NCBI RefSeq assembly: GCF_049844995.1
Contig: NZ_JBNCMC010000004.1
Location: 186,001 to 250,000, forward strand
Origin: Luteimicrobium sp049844995
GTDB lineage: Bacteria; Actinomycetota; Actinomycetes; Actinomycetales; Cellulomonadaceae
Direction of reading: 5' to 3'
DNA length: 64,000 nucleotides
The notes beneath the pieces are model-generated. The model worked only from the letters and a program-made list of their open reading frames with translations, did not search any database and was not told the DNA's origin. Below, in pieces: positions 28,743 through 38,231 of this stretch; the stretch's first letter is position 1, and every line of letters starts with the position of its first letter. The position numbers and the translations under genes were made by a program.

Positions 28743-30206
28743 ATGAGCACGGACCAGCACCCCCGCAAGCACCGCAGACGACGCGCACTCGTCGCAGGAG
28801 CGGCCGCGGTCGCCGTCGTCGCGAGCGGTGTCGCGCTCGCGACGGCACCGTGGCGCACGGACCCCGCCGTCGCGCAGGACCGCAGCGACACGCGCAGCGC
28901 CCAGGCGGCCGACGTCGCCGCCACCGCGAAGCTCCCGACCGGCGGGCTCTCGGTCCACGGCGACGTCGCGCCCGTCCACGACCCCGCCCTGTTCGTCGAC
29001 CACGACGGCACCTGGTACACGTTCTCGACCGGGCTCGTGAACCGCGAGAAGGGCGGCACGATCCTGATCCGCGCGTCGCACGACGGCGGCGTCACGTGGG
29101 AGTCCGAGGGCACGGTCTGGGACCGCATCCCGTCGTGGATCGACGAGAAGTTCGGCGCCGACGGCGGCACGCTGCCCGACAACCTGTGGGCGCCCGCGAT
29201 CTACGAGCACGACGGGACCTACTACCTGTACTACTCGGCGTCGACGTTCGGCTCGAACACGTCGGTCACGGCCCTCGCGACGAACACGACGCTCGACCCG
29301 AAGGACCCGCACTACAAGTGGGTCGACCAGGGCCCCGTCGTCGAGTCGCCGACGCCCATCACGCCCGACGGCCTCCAGTTCAACGCGATCGACCCGAGCG
29401 TCGTCGAGGACCACGGCAAGCCTTACCTGTCGATCGGGTCGTTCTGGTCGGGCCTGTTCCTGGTGCCGATCGAGTGGCCGAGCGGCAAGCCGGTCCACGG
29501 CTGGGCGGAGAAGTCCGTGCACCTCGTCGACCGGATGTCCCCGCCGAACGCCGTCGAGGGCTCGCAGATCGTGAGGCACGGCGGCTACTTCTACCTGTTC
29601 GCCTCGTTCGACTCGTGCTGCCAGGCAGCGAACAGCACGTACCACGTGGTCGTCGGGCGCTCGAAGAACGTCGCCGGGCCGTACGTCGACGAGGCCGGAA
29701 GGTCCATGCTCGACGGCGGCGGCACGACGGTCCTCGACAAGAACGGCTCGGAGGTCGGCCCCGGCGGGCAGTCCGTCTTCGGCGACGTCCTGGCGTACCA
29801 CTACTACGACGCCGGCAACGCGGCGTCGCCGTACCTGCCGACGCTCGGCCTGCAGAAGCTGAGCTGGAAGGACGGCTGGCCGACGGTCGACCAGACCGCC
29901 GTGCCCGCCTCCCTCACCCGGCAGCCCGCGGACGCGTCCGCCCGGGTGGGCGGCACCGTGACCTTCGCGGTCGGCGTCGCGGGCACCCCGGCGCCCGTCG
30001 TGACCTGGCAGGTGTCGTCCGACGGCGGCACGACCTGGCAGGGGGCGCCCGGCTCGCCCGCGGCGCGGGCGGAGCGCGGTGGGTCGACGCTGCGGCTCCA
30101 GCACGTGAAGGTTGCGCAGGACGGGCTGCGGGTGCGGGCGCTCGTCAGCAACCCGCACGCCGCCGTGACGAGCGAGGTCGCGAGGCTCACGGTCCGGAAG
30201 CACTGA
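28743..30206 (+). CDS. abnA: secreted GH43 endo-alpha-1,5-L-arabinanase with C-terminal Ig domain
   Basis: A 487-aa protein with a short Arg-rich N-terminus and one hydrophobic segment (about 15-34; export or membrane anchoring). The five-bladed propeller of arabinanases spans about 60-390, with D80 (VHDPAL), D217 (AIDPSV) and E272 (VEGSQI) as base, pKa modulator and acid. SIGSFW and LFASFDSCC are typical of GH43 subfamily 5-like endo-arabinanases. An Ig-like domain follows (about 395-485). ATG 28743 is chosen over GTG 28737 because GAGGAG (28732-28737) then sits 5 bases upstream. It should cut the arabinan backbone to oligosaccharides for the importer at 33248 and the two GH51 enzymes. Two operator classes precede it. 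Confidence 0.92.
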   Translation: MSTDQHPRKHRRRRALVAGAAAVAVVASGVALATAPWRTDPAVAQDRSDTRSAQAADVAATAKLPTGGLSVHGDVAPVHDPALFVDHDGTWYTFSTGLVNREKGGTILIRASHDGGVTWESEGTVWDRIPSWIDEKFGADGGTLPDNLWAPAIYEHDGTYYLYYSASTFGSNTSVTALATNTTLDPKDPHYKWVDQGPVVESPTPITPDGLQFNAIDPSVVEDHGKPYLSIGSFWSGLFLVPIEWPSGKPVHGWAEKSVHLVDRMSPPNAVEGSQIVRHGGYFYLFASFDSCCQAANSTYHVVVGRSKNVAGPYVDEAGRSMLDGGGTTVLDKNGSEVGPGGQSVFGDVLAYHYYDAGNAASPYLPTLGLQKLSWKDGWPTVDQTAVPASLTRQPADASARVGGTVTFAVGVAGTPAPVVTWQVSSDGGTTWQGAPGSPAARAERGGSTLRLQHVKVAQDGLRVRALVSNPHAAVTSEVARLTVRKH

Positions 30207-30213
30207 GCCCGGC

Positions 30214-30255
30214 CGCCGGCGGGTGATGCGCTCCGGGGCGCGTCACCCGTCGGCG
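30214..30255. terminator. bidirectional terminator hairpin
   Basis: An 18-base arm at 30214-30231 pairs with 30238-30255 (16 of 18) across a 6-nt loop between convergent stops at 30206 and 30260. Confidence 0.65.
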
Positions 30256-30259
30256 CGGG

Positions 30260-31795
30260 TCAGGCGCGGGCGAGCCGTCCCTCGAACGCGGTCCACGACT
30301 CGGGGGCGAGCCGGATCGTCGTCGTGCGGGTGCCCGGGTTCACTGCGTGCGCGACGTCGACCGCGGACCAGCAGGCCTGCGTCACCTTCGCGGCGTGCTC
30401 CGCGCCGGCGACGGCGGGCTCGTGGTCGGCGACCATCTGGCGGCCCTGCTCCACGGACACGATGGCGCCGGCGTGGGCGAGCTCCACCTCGACCACCCGG
30501 TCGCTGCGGTTGGTGAGGAAGAGCGCGAGGGCCCCGGTCTCGGCGTCGTGCGTGGCGGCGGCGGTCACCGCGGGGACCTCGCCGTGCCGACTCGTTGCGT
30601 ACGACGGCGCGTCCACCCGCAGGTCGAGCGCGTCGCCCTGCGCGAGGCGCGCCGTCGTCGCGAAGGGGTGGAACGTGGGCTGCCTCCACGCCTCGCCGCC
30701 GGGCTCGGTCATGATCGGCGCGATCACGTTGACGAGCTGGGCCAGGCACGCCACCGGGACGCGGTCGGCGTGGTTGAGCAGCGTCACGAGGAGGTCGCCG
30801 ACGACGACGGCGTCGAGCGCCGAGTACACGTCCTCGATGATGCGCGGGGCGTCGCGCTGGATCGGGAGGTTCGCCTCCCCGGGGAACCGGGACTCGAGGT
30901 ACCAGACGTTCCACTCGTCGAAGCTGATGGTGATCCGCTTGTCGGAGCGTCGCTGCGCGCCGACGGCGTCGGCGGACGCGACGACGCGCCGGATGAACCG
31001 GTCCATGCCGGTCCCGGAGCCGAGGAAGCTCGCCCGGTCGCCGTCGAGCTCCTCGTAGTAGGCGTGCATCGAGACGTGGTCGACGAGGTCGTACGTGTAC
31101 GAGAGGACGGTCTGCTCCCACGCGCCGAACGTGTCCATCTGCATGGACGACGACCCGCAGACGACGAGCTCGATGCTCGGGTCGACGAGCTTCATGGCCT
31201 TGCCGGCCTCGGCGGCGAGCTTGCCGTACTCGTGCGCGTCCTTGTGCCCGATCTGCCACGGGCCGTCCATCTCGTTGCCGAGGCACCACAGGCGGACGCC
31301 GTAGGGCTCGGCGCGCCCGTTCGCGATGCGCAGGTCCGCCCAGCGGGTGCCGGCGTCGCCGTTGCAGTACTCGACGAGCGCGGCCGCGGCCTCGACACCC
31401 CGCGTGCCGAGGTTGACGGCCATCATCGGCTCGATGCCCTCGCGCTCGGCCCACTGCAGGAACTCGTCGGTGCCCACGAGGTTGGGCTCGACCGTGCGCC
31501 ACGCCAGGTCGAGGAACGGCTTGCGGTCCTCGACCGGCCCGACGCCGTCCTCCCAGCGGTAGTTCGAGACGAAGTTCCCGCCCGGGTAGCGCAGCATCGA
31601 GACGCCCAGCTCGTGGGTGAGGTCGGCGACGTCGCGGCGGAAGCCGTGCTCGTCTGCGGTCGGGTGCCCGGGCTCGTGGATGCCGGTGTAGACGGCGCGG
31701 CCCAGGTGCTCGACGAACGAGCCGAACAGCCGGCGGTCGACCGTGCCGACGCGGAAGTCGGGGTGCAGCGTGACACGGGCGGGGGAGTGCGTCAT
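30260..31795 (-). CDS. abfA: GH51 alpha-L-arabinofuranosidase
   Basis: A 511-aa cytosolic enzyme with no signal peptide. The (beta/alpha)8 barrel carries acid/base E175 (GNEMDGPWQ) and nucleophile E294 (FDEWNVWY), the same numbers as in the characterised Geobacillus GH51 enzymes, followed by a C-terminal beta-sandwich. It releases L-arabinose from imported arabino-oligosaccharides. ATG 31795 is preceded by GAGGAGAGG. It is divergent from a LacI gene, with three palindromes in the shared promoter region. The second GH51 (36628) is about the same length and carries the same motifs, so the two may differ in linkage preference or regulation. Confidence 0.95.
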   Translation of the reverse strand: MTHSPARVTLHPDFRVGTVDRRLFGSFVEHLGRAVYTGIHEPGHPTADEHGFRRDVADLTHELGVSMLRYPGGNFVSNYRWEDGVGPVEDRKPFLDLAWRTVEPNLVGTDEFLQWAEREGIEPMMAVNLGTRGVEAAAALVEYCNGDAGTRWADLRIANGRAEPYGVRLWCLGNEMDGPWQIGHKDAHEYGKLAAEAGKAMKLVDPSIELVVCGSSSMQMDTFGAWEQTVLSYTYDLVDHVSMHAYYEELDGDRASFLGSGTGMDRFIRRVVASADAVGAQRRSDKRITISFDEWNVWYLESRFPGEANLPIQRDAPRIIEDVYSALDAVVVGDLLVTLLNHADRVPVACLAQLVNVIAPIMTEPGGEAWRQPTFHPFATTARLAQGDALDLRVDAPSYATSRHGEVPAVTAAATHDAETGALALFLTNRSDRVVEVELAHAGAIVSVEQGRQMVADHEPAVAGAEHAAKVTQACWSAVDVAHAVNPGTRTTTIRLAPESWTAFEGRLARA

Positions 31796-31849
31796 CGGTT
31801 CCTCTCCTCAGCTGCGCGGCGCGCCGCACCACGCCTGACTGGGTCGTTT

Positions 31850-31896
31850 ACAACGTTGTTGACACGGCACTTTACATCGATGTCTACATCGATGTA
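31850..31896. promoter_or_regulatory. triple operator array in divergent GH51/LacI promoter
   Basis: Three central-CG palindromes: ACAACGTTGT (31850-31859), ACATCGATGT (31874-31883) and TACATCGATGTA (31885-31896). Centres are 24 and 12 bp apart. A plus-strand promoter TTGACA (31859-31864), 18 bp, TCTACA (31883-31888) is embedded in the array, so occupancy would block LacI transcription and probably that of GH51. Confidence 0.7.
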
Positions 31897-32008
31897 GCGT
31901 TCCGGCCACGGCACCGTCGCGGAGACCCCGCAGCGCGGCGCCGGGCACACGAACGACCGTCACGGCCGGGGACGAACCCGGTACACCGAGCGCGAAGGAG
32001 CGACCACG

Positions 32009-33097
32009 ATGCCCGTGACCATGCACGACGTGGCGGCCCGCGCCGGCGTCTCCGTCAAGACCGTCTCCAACGTCGTCAACCGGTACCCGCACATCCGTGC
32101 CGAGACGCGCGAGCGGGTCCAGCAGGCCATCGACGAGCTCGGCTACCGGGTCAACATCACGGCCCGCAACCTGCGCACGCGGCGCACGGGCATGATCACG
32201 CTGGCCGTCCCGGAGCTCTCGCTCGCGTACTTCGCCGAGCTCGCGGACCTCGTGATCCAGGCCGCCGACGCCCGCGGCTACACCGTCCTCATCGAGCAGA
32301 CCAGCGCCTCGCGGCAGCGGGAGATCGACGTCCTGCGCGGGCGTCAGCAGCGCGTCACCGACGGGCTGATCTTCTCCCCGCTCGAGCTCGGCCAGGACGA
32401 CATCGCGCTGTTCGACGTGCCGTTCCCGCTCGTCGTGCTGGGCGAGCGCGTCTTCGGCGCCCCAGCCGACCACGTCACCATGAACAACGTCGAGGCGGCC
32501 CGCGCGGCGACGCAGCACCTCATCGAGCTGGGCCGGCGCCGGATCGCCGTCGTCGGGGCGCACCCCGGCGAGGTCGTCGGCTCCGCCGGCCTGCGCATGC
32601 GCGGGTACGAGCAGGCGCTCGCGGACGCGGGCCTCCCGCTCGACCCGGCGCTCGTCGGCGAGGCGGGGCCGTGGCACCGCAAGACCGGCTCCGACACCAT
32701 GGGTGCCCTCTTGGACTCGGGTGTCGAGATCGACGCGGTGTTCGCCCTCAACGACGCCATGGCGCTCGGCGCGCTCCACGCGCTGCACGCGCGCCGGATC
32801 GACGTGCCGGGCGACGTCGCGCTCGTCGGGTTCGACGACGTCGACGACGTCCGGTACTCGGTGCCCACCATCACCTCGGTCGCGCCGGGGCGCGAGCAGA
32901 TCGCCGCGACGGCGGTCGACCTCGTGCTGGCGCGAATCGAGTCGGACGGGAACGGGACACCGGTCCCGTTCAAGCGGGTCGTCCCGGACTCGTCCATCAT
33001 CGGGCGCGAGTCGACGGGGGACGTGCCCGAGGGAGGCGGCGAACGCGTCGTCGGGGTGCAGCCCGGCGGCGAGGGAGACGTCGGCTCCCCGCCGTGA
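32009..33097 (+). CDS. LacI-family transcriptional regulator
   Basis: A 362-aa regulator with N-terminal HTH (TMHDVAARAGVSVKTVSNVV), hinge and sugar-sensing domain (about 62-340), plus a Gly-rich tail. AAGGAG precedes ATG 32009. It is divergent from GH51 and upstream of an arabinan-type importer plus second GH51. The adjoining ACAWCGWTGT palindromes make it the natural candidate for that operator class, which also occurs at the arabinanase and the 41.3-kb divergent promoter. The ligand is presumably arabinose or an arabino-oligosaccharide (inference). Confidence 0.92.
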   Translation: MPVTMHDVAARAGVSVKTVSNVVNRYPHIRAETRERVQQAIDELGYRVNITARNLRTRRTGMITLAVPELSLAYFAELADLVIQAADARGYTVLIEQTSASRQREIDVLRGRQQRVTDGLIFSPLELGQDDIALFDVPFPLVVLGERVFGAPADHVTMNNVEAARAATQHLIELGRRRIAVVGAHPGEVVGSAGLRMRGYEQALADAGLPLDPALVGEAGPWHRKTGSDTMGALLDSGVEIDAVFALNDAMALGALHALHARRIDVPGDVALVGFDDVDDVRYSVPTITSVAPGREQIAATAVDLVLARIESDGNGTPVPFKRVVPDSSIIGRESTGDVPEGGGERVVGVQPGGEGDVGSPP

Positions 33098-33160
33098 CCA
33101 ACCCGGCCGGGCGCACGCCCGGTCGCACGTCTCGTGGCCCCGGACCGAACTTCCGGGCTC

Positions 33161-33189
33161 ACGTGAACGCTCACATTCCAACGTTGGAA
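33161..33189 (+). promoter_or_regulatory. two adjacent operator palindromes upstream of importer
   Basis: ACGTGAACGCTCACAT (33161-33176, 6 of 8 pairs) belongs to the TGTGA-CG-TCACA class seen at 28644 and 63475. TTCCAACGTTGGAA (33176-33189) is a perfect 14-bp palindrome. Centres are 14 bp apart, and the sites lie about 60-85 bp upstream of the lipoprotein start. Confidence 0.65.
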
Positions 33190-33247
33190 CGGCGGCTCTG
33201 CCAGGCCGCCGGACCAGGCCACCCGGCCTGACTCTCAAGGAGGAGAC

Positions 33248-34639
33248 ATGAACACCACCACGCGCACCCGCCGATGGGGCGTCGCGGCCGTCGCGGCGGT
33301 CGTCGGCCTCGGCCTCGCGGCCTGCTCGTCGGGCGGCGGCGGCTCGGACGACACGTCGACCGGCGGCTCGGGCGGCGGCAACGCCAAGGCCTCGTGCACC
33401 AACAAGATCAAGAAGCCGGACGCCACCAAGGTCACCGTCTGGGCCTGGTACCCGGGGTTCCAGGGCGTCGTCGACCAGTTCAACACCACCCACGACGACG
33501 TGCAGGTCTGCTGGACCAACGCCGGCCAGGGCGGCGACGAGTACAACAAGTTCTCGACGGCCATCCAGGCGGGCAAGGGCGCCCCGGACGTCATCATGCT
33601 CGAGAACGAGATGCTGCCGACCTTCGAGACCCTCAAGGGCCTCGCCGACATGTCGCAGTCCGGCGCCACGCAGGACCTCAAGTCCAAGTACACCGAAGGC
33701 TCGTGGTCCGACGTCACCAGCGGCGACGGCATCTACGCGATCCCCGTCGACGGCGGCCCGGTCGGCCTGCTGGTCCGCAAGGACATCTTCGACAAGTACA
33801 AGGTGAAGGTCCCCACCACGTGGGACGAGTACGCCACGGCCGCGCAGCAGCTCAAGGACGCGGGCTACAAGGGCTACATCACGGACTTCGCGCCGAACAC
33901 GAACTCGGGCATGTACGCGCTGTGGTCGCAGGCCGGCGCGACGACGTTCACCTACGACGCGGGCGACCCCACCAAGGTCGGCGTCGCGCTGAACACGACC
34001 GAGACGAACAAGGTCCTCGACTACTGGAACCAGCTCCTCGGCAAGGGGCTGGTCGGACACGAGAACGCGTCGACGACCGACTACAACACGCACCTCGTCG
34101 ACGGCACGTACGCGTCCGTCGTCGCCGCCGCGTGGCTGCCCGGCTACCTGCAGGGCATGTCCGGGGCCGACAAGGACGCCCAGTGGCAGGCCGTGCCGCT
34201 GCCCCAGTGGGACGCGGCCAACCCGGTCCAGGTCAACATCGGCGGCTCGAGCTTCTCGGTGACCAGCCAGGCCAAGGACAAGAAGGCCGCCACCGAGGTC
34301 GCGATGGGCCTGTTCAGCACGGACGAGGCGTGGAAGATCGGCATCGACAAGGCTGCCCTCTTCCCGCAGTTCAACCAGGTGCTGAACGCCGCGTCCTTCA
34401 CGGACAAGAAGTACCCCTTCTTCAACGACCAGCAGATCAACAAGGACGTCTTCGTCCCGGCCGCCGCCGGGTACAAGGGCTTCCAGTTCAGCCCGTTCCA
34501 GACCTACGTCTACGACCAGCAGACGCAGGCCTTCCACGACATGGTCACGAAGAAGCAGTCGGCGGCCGACACCCTGAGCGCCCTCCAGGACAAGATCGTC
34601 AAGTACGCCCAGGGCCAGGGCTACACCGTCTCGCAGTAG
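33248..34639 (+). CDS. sugar-binding lipoprotein of ABC importer
   Basis: A 463-aa family 1 solute-binding protein with signal peptide, lipobox LAAC and a Ser/Gly/Asp/Thr linker. AGGAGG lies just before the ATG. It heads the operon of two permeases and a GH51, so it most likely delivers alpha-linked arabino-oligosaccharides made by the arabinanase. It is similar in layout to the lipoprotein at 59625 (both contain VTVWAW or ITVWAW and a DYPG- or DSGPM-like ligand region) and more distant from the one at 43519. Confidence 0.93.
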   Translation: MNTTTRTRRWGVAAVAAVVGLGLAACSSGGGGSDDTSTGGSGGGNAKASCTNKIKKPDATKVTVWAWYPGFQGVVDQFNTTHDDVQVCWTNAGQGGDEYNKFSTAIQAGKGAPDVIMLENEMLPTFETLKGLADMSQSGATQDLKSKYTEGSWSDVTSGDGIYAIPVDGGPVGLLVRKDIFDKYKVKVPTTWDEYATAAQQLKDAGYKGYITDFAPNTNSGMYALWSQAGATTFTYDAGDPTKVGVALNTTETNKVLDYWNQLLGKGLVGHENASTTDYNTHLVDGTYASVVAAAWLPGYLQGMSGADKDAQWQAVPLPQWDAANPVQVNIGGSSFSVTSQAKDKKAATEVAMGLFSTDEAWKIGIDKAALFPQFNQVLNAASFTDKKYPFFNDQQINKDVFVPAAAGYKGFQFSPFQTYVYDQQTQAFHDMVTKKQSAADTLSALQDKIVKYAQGQGYTVSQ

Positions 34640-34645
34640 TGCGCG

Positions 34646-34675
34646 GGGGCCCGCGGGCGGACGCCCGCGGGCCCC
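34646..34675 (+). promoter_or_regulatory. intercistronic GC hairpin after lipoprotein gene
   Basis: A perfect 13-bp stem (34646-34658 with 34663-34675) with loop GGAC and no T-run lies between lipoprotein and permease. Such elements often stabilise the upstream mRNA or attenuate transcription so that binding protein exceeds permease. Confidence 0.65.
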
Positions 34676-34696
34676 TGGCCCCGACAGGAGATCACC

Positions 34697-35647
34697 ATGA
34701 CCGTGACCATGAGCTCGCGCGCCGAGACGCGGCAGCGCACCTCGACAAGGCCCAAGGCCAACCTGATGGACCTGCGCCGACAGCGCTGGGGCTGGCTCTT
34801 CGTCGCCCCCTTCCTGATCGTCTTCGTCCTCTTCCTGTTCGTCCCGCTCGTCTACGCGTTCTGGATGAGCCTGCACAACAAGGGGCTCGCGACCGGGGGC
34901 AAGACCCTGTTCGTCGGGCTGGACAACTACACCAAGGCGTTCACCGACCCCGAGTTCCTCCACGGGCTCCTCCGGGTCCTGGCGTTCGTGATCGTGATGG
35001 TGCCGATCCAGATCGGGATCGCGCTGCTCCTCGCGCTCGTCCTCGACACGTTGGCGTCGCGCGTCGCGCGGGTCTCGCGGCTCGCGATCTTCGTGCCGTA
35101 CGCCGTGCCGGCCATGATCGGCGCCCTCATGTGGGGCTTCCTGTACAGCCCGCAGTTCGGGCCCGCGCAGGACCTCTTCGGGCTGTTCGGCCTGACGGCC
35201 CCCGACTTCCTGTCGTCGAACCTGATCTTCGCCAGCCTGGTGAACGTCGTGACGTGGCAGTGGGTCGGCTACTACATGGTGATCATCTACTCGGCGCTCC
35301 GCGCGGTCGACCCCGCCCTCTACGAGGCCGCGACGATCGACGGGGCGACGCCCTGGCAGACCGCGCTGCGGATCAAGGTGCCCATGGTCGTGTCGTCGCT
35401 CGTGATGATCACGATCTTCTGCCTGATCGGCACCCTCCAGTTCTTCACCGAGCCCACGATCTTGCGCGGCGTCGCGCAGGGGGCGATCTCGGCGTCGTAC
35501 ACCCCGAACATGTACGCCTACGCGCTGGCCTTCTCCTACAACCAGTTCAACTACGCGTCGGCGATCGCCTTCGCGCTGGGCATCGTCGTCTTCATCGGGT
35601 CGTACCTGTTCCTCTTCCTCACCCGCAAGCAGAACGGACTGAAGTGA
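34697..35647 (+). CDS. sugar ABC transporter permease, MalF type
   Basis: A 316-aa permease with six hydrophobic segments and the EAA loop EAATIDGATPWQTALRI before VPMV. ACAGGAG precedes the ATG. Its stop (TGA 35645-35647) overlaps the next ATG by one base. It is a subunit of the importer headed at 33248. Confidence 0.93.
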   Translation: MTVTMSSRAETRQRTSTRPKANLMDLRRQRWGWLFVAPFLIVFVLFLFVPLVYAFWMSLHNKGLATGGKTLFVGLDNYTKAFTDPEFLHGLLRVLAFVIVMVPIQIGIALLLALVLDTLASRVARVSRLAIFVPYAVPAMIGALMWGFLYSPQFGPAQDLFGLFGLTAPDFLSSNLIFASLVNVVTWQWVGYYMVIIYSALRAVDPALYEAATIDGATPWQTALRIKVPMVVSSLVMITIFCLIGTLQFFTEPTILRGVAQGAISASYTPNMYAYALAFSYNQFNYASAIAFALGIVVFIGSYLFLFLTRKQNGLK

Positions 35648-36570
35648 TGGCAGTCAGCACTCTCCCCGCGGCGGTCGCCCGGCCCGGGACGCGCGACGCG
35701 CGGAAGGGTCGGCGCAGCTTCACCCAGCGCGTGCGTCCCGGCTCGCACCTCCTTCTGATCGTGTTCGCGCTCTACTTCCTCATCCCCCTGTGGTGGCTGA
35801 TCGTCGCGTCGACCAAGTCGAACAGCGGCCTGTTCACCGGGTCCGGCGGCCCGCTGTGGTTCAACAGCGACTTCCACTTCGTCGACAACGTCAAGGGCCT
35901 GTTCTCGCACGACGGCGGCATCTACTGGACGTGGTTCCGCAACTCCGTCATCTACGCCGTCGCCGGCGGGGTCGGGGCCACCGTGATCTCGCTGCTCGCC
36001 GGGTACGGGTTCGCGCAGTACCGCTTCCGGGGCCGCCGGTTCCTCTTCTCGGTCCTGCTGGGGTCGCTCATGATCCCCGGGACGGCGCTCGTCATCCCGA
36101 CGTTCGTGCTCCTGTCCGACCTCAACCTGGTCGACACGATGTGGGCCATCATCCTGCCCTCGCTGCTCAGCCCCATCGGCGTCTACCTCATCCGCGTGTA
36201 CGCGCAGGACGCCCTCCCGCAGGAGACCATCGACGCCGCGCGCGTCGACGGCGCCGGCGAGCTGCGGACCTTCTTCCGGATCGCCCTGCCGCTCCTGCGC
36301 CCCGCCGTCGTCACGGTCCTGCTGCTGTCGACCGTCGCGACGTGGAACAACTTCTTCCTCCCGCTCGCGATGCTGCGCAGCCCGAAGCTCCTGCCCGTCA
36401 CGGTCGGCCTCGGCAACTGGCAGTCCCTGTCCATGGCCGGCGCCGGGAACGAGCAGGCCTGGAACCTCATCGTGACCGGCGCGCTCCTGTCGATCATCCC
36501 GCTCGTCGTCGCGTTCCTCGCGCTCCAGCGGTACTGGCAGAGCGGCCTCGCCCTCGGCAGCGTCAAGTAG
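35647..36570 (+). CDS. sugar ABC transporter permease, MalG type
   Basis: A 307-aa permease with six hydrophobic segments and EAA-type loop DAARVDGAGELRTFFRIA followed by LPLLRP. ATG 35647 shares a base with the upstream stop; the much longer open frame through the lipoprotein gene is out-of-frame read-through. No ATPase gene follows. Confidence 0.93.
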   Translation: MAVSTLPAAVARPGTRDARKGRRSFTQRVRPGSHLLLIVFALYFLIPLWWLIVASTKSNSGLFTGSGGPLWFNSDFHFVDNVKGLFSHDGGIYWTWFRNSVIYAVAGGVGATVISLLAGYGFAQYRFRGRRFLFSVLLGSLMIPGTALVIPTFVLLSDLNLVDTMWAIILPSLLSPIGVYLIRVYAQDALPQETIDAARVDGAGELRTFFRIALPLLRPAVVTVLLLSTVATWNNFFLPLAMLRSPKLLPVTVGLGNWQSLSMAGAGNEQAWNLIVTGALLSIIPLVVAFLALQRYWQSGLALGSVK

Positions 36571-36627
36571 CGCGCGCCGCACCCCGAACCCTGCTCCCAC
36601 GCAGCACCACCTTCCGGAGACACACCC

Positions 36628-38148
36628 ATGCACCACGCCACCGTCACGCTCGACCCCGCGTTCGTCGTCGGGCCCGTCCGCCCGCGGACGTTCGGCTCGT
36701 TCGTCGAGCACCTCGGCCGCTGCGTCTACACCGGGATCCACGAGCCCGGGCACCCCACCGCCGACGCCGACGGCTTCCGCGGCGACGTCCTGGGGCTCAC
36801 CCGCGAGCTCGGGGTCACGACCGTGCGATATCCCGGCGGGAACTTCGTCTCGGGCTACCGCTGGGAGGACGGCATCGGGCCGGTCGAGCAGCGCCCCACG
36901 CGGCTCGACCTCGCTTGGCACTCGAGCGACCCCAACACCGTGGGCGTCGACGAGTTCATGCGGTGGGCACGTGCGGCCGGCGTCGAGCCGATGATGGCCG
37001 TGAACCTCGGGACGCGCGGGGTGCAGGAGGCGCTCGACCTGCTCGAGTACTGCAACGTCCCCGGCGGGTCGTCCTGGTCGGACCAGCGCCGCGCCAACGG
37101 CGCCGAGGACCCGTACCGCGTGAAGATGTGGTGCCTCGGGAACGAGATGGACGGCCCGTGGCAGATCGGCCACAAGACGGCGCACGAGTATGGGCGGCTG
37201 GCCGCCGAGACCGCGCGCGCCATGCGGATGATGGACCCCGACCTCGAGCTCGTCGTCTGCGGCTCGTCGGGTTCCGGGATGCCGACGTTCGGCGAGTGGG
37301 AGCGCACCGTCCTCACCGAGACGTACGAGCACGTCGACTACGTGTCGGCGCACGCGTACTACTGGGAGGAGAACGGCGACCTCGCGTCGTTCCTCGCGTC
37401 GTCCGTGGACATGGACCACTTCGTCGACGCCGTGTCGGCGACTGCGGACCAGGTCCGGGCCGCCGGCAAGCACGAGAAGAGGATCCACATCTCGTTCGAC
37501 GAGTGGAACGTCTGGTACCAGAACGCCGAGCCGTCCGCGCCGCCGAAGGGCGACGACTGGCCCGTCGCGCCCGTCCTGCTCGAGGACCGGTACGACGTCG
37601 CCGACGCCGTGGTCGTGGGTAGCCTGCTGATCTCGCTGCTGCGGCACACCGACCGCGTGCACGCCGCGTCGCTCGCGCAGCTCGTCAACGTGATCGCGCC
37701 GATCATGACGGAGCCCGGCGGCCCCGCGTGGAAGCAGACGATCTTCCACCCGTTCGCGCTCACCGCCGCGCACGCGAAGGGCGAGGTGCTGCGGGCCGTC
37801 GTCGGCTCGCCCACGACGCCGACGGCGAAGTTCGGCGACGTGCCCGTGGTCGACACCGTCGCCACGCACGACCCGGAGACGGGCGAGATCGTCCTGTTCG
37901 TCGTCAACCGGTCCGTCGACGCCCCCGTGCACCTCGAGATCGACGCGCGGGCGTTCGCCGTCGGGTCGGTCACCGAGGCGCTGACCCTCGCCAACCCCGA
38001 CGTCCACTGGCGCGCGACCGTCGAGGACGACTCCTCGGTCGGCCCCGTGGCGAACACGTCGCTCAAGGTCGCCGACGGGCGCGTGGAGGGCGAGCTGCCG
38101 CCCGTGTCGTGGACCGTCGTCCGGCTCGGGCGGGACGCGGGCGCCTGA
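36628..38148 (+). CDS. abfA: GH51 alpha-L-arabinofuranosidase, second copy
   Basis: A 506-aa cytosolic GH51 enzyme with acid/base E173 (GNEMDGPWQ) and nucleophile E292 (FDEWNVWYQ). CCGGAG precedes the ATG. It is the last cistron of the importer operon, so it hydrolyses the imported oligosaccharides directly to L-arabinose. It shares long identical motifs with the copy at 30260, including SFVEHLGR and YPGGNFVS, but the C-terminal third has diverged. Confidence 0.95.
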   Translation: MHHATVTLDPAFVVGPVRPRTFGSFVEHLGRCVYTGIHEPGHPTADADGFRGDVLGLTRELGVTTVRYPGGNFVSGYRWEDGIGPVEQRPTRLDLAWHSSDPNTVGVDEFMRWARAAGVEPMMAVNLGTRGVQEALDLLEYCNVPGGSSWSDQRRANGAEDPYRVKMWCLGNEMDGPWQIGHKTAHEYGRLAAETARAMRMMDPDLELVVCGSSGSGMPTFGEWERTVLTETYEHVDYVSAHAYYWEENGDLASFLASSVDMDHFVDAVSATADQVRAAGKHEKRIHISFDEWNVWYQNAEPSAPPKGDDWPVAPVLLEDRYDVADAVVVGSLLISLLRHTDRVHAASLAQLVNVIAPIMTEPGGPAWKQTIFHPFALTAAHAKGEVLRAVVGSPTTPTAKFGDVPVVDTVATHDPETGEIVLFVVNRSVDAPVHLEIDARAFAVGSVTEALTLANPDVHWRATVEDDSSVGPVANTSLKVADGRVEGELPPVSWTVVRLGRDAGA

Positions 38149-38160
38149 GCGCACGGCTCG

Positions 38161-38207
38161 ACGGAGGAGGGGCACCGCGGACCACAAGGTCCGCGGTGCC
38201 CCTCCGT
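38161..38207. terminator. strong bidirectional terminator hairpin
   Basis: A 15-bp perfect stem (38169-38183 with 38188-38202, loop ACAA), extended by a further 5 bp after a bulge, between convergent stops at 38148 and 38232. Confidence 0.75.
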
Positions 38208-38231
38208 CGTTCAGCTGCGGAGGGCGTGCGG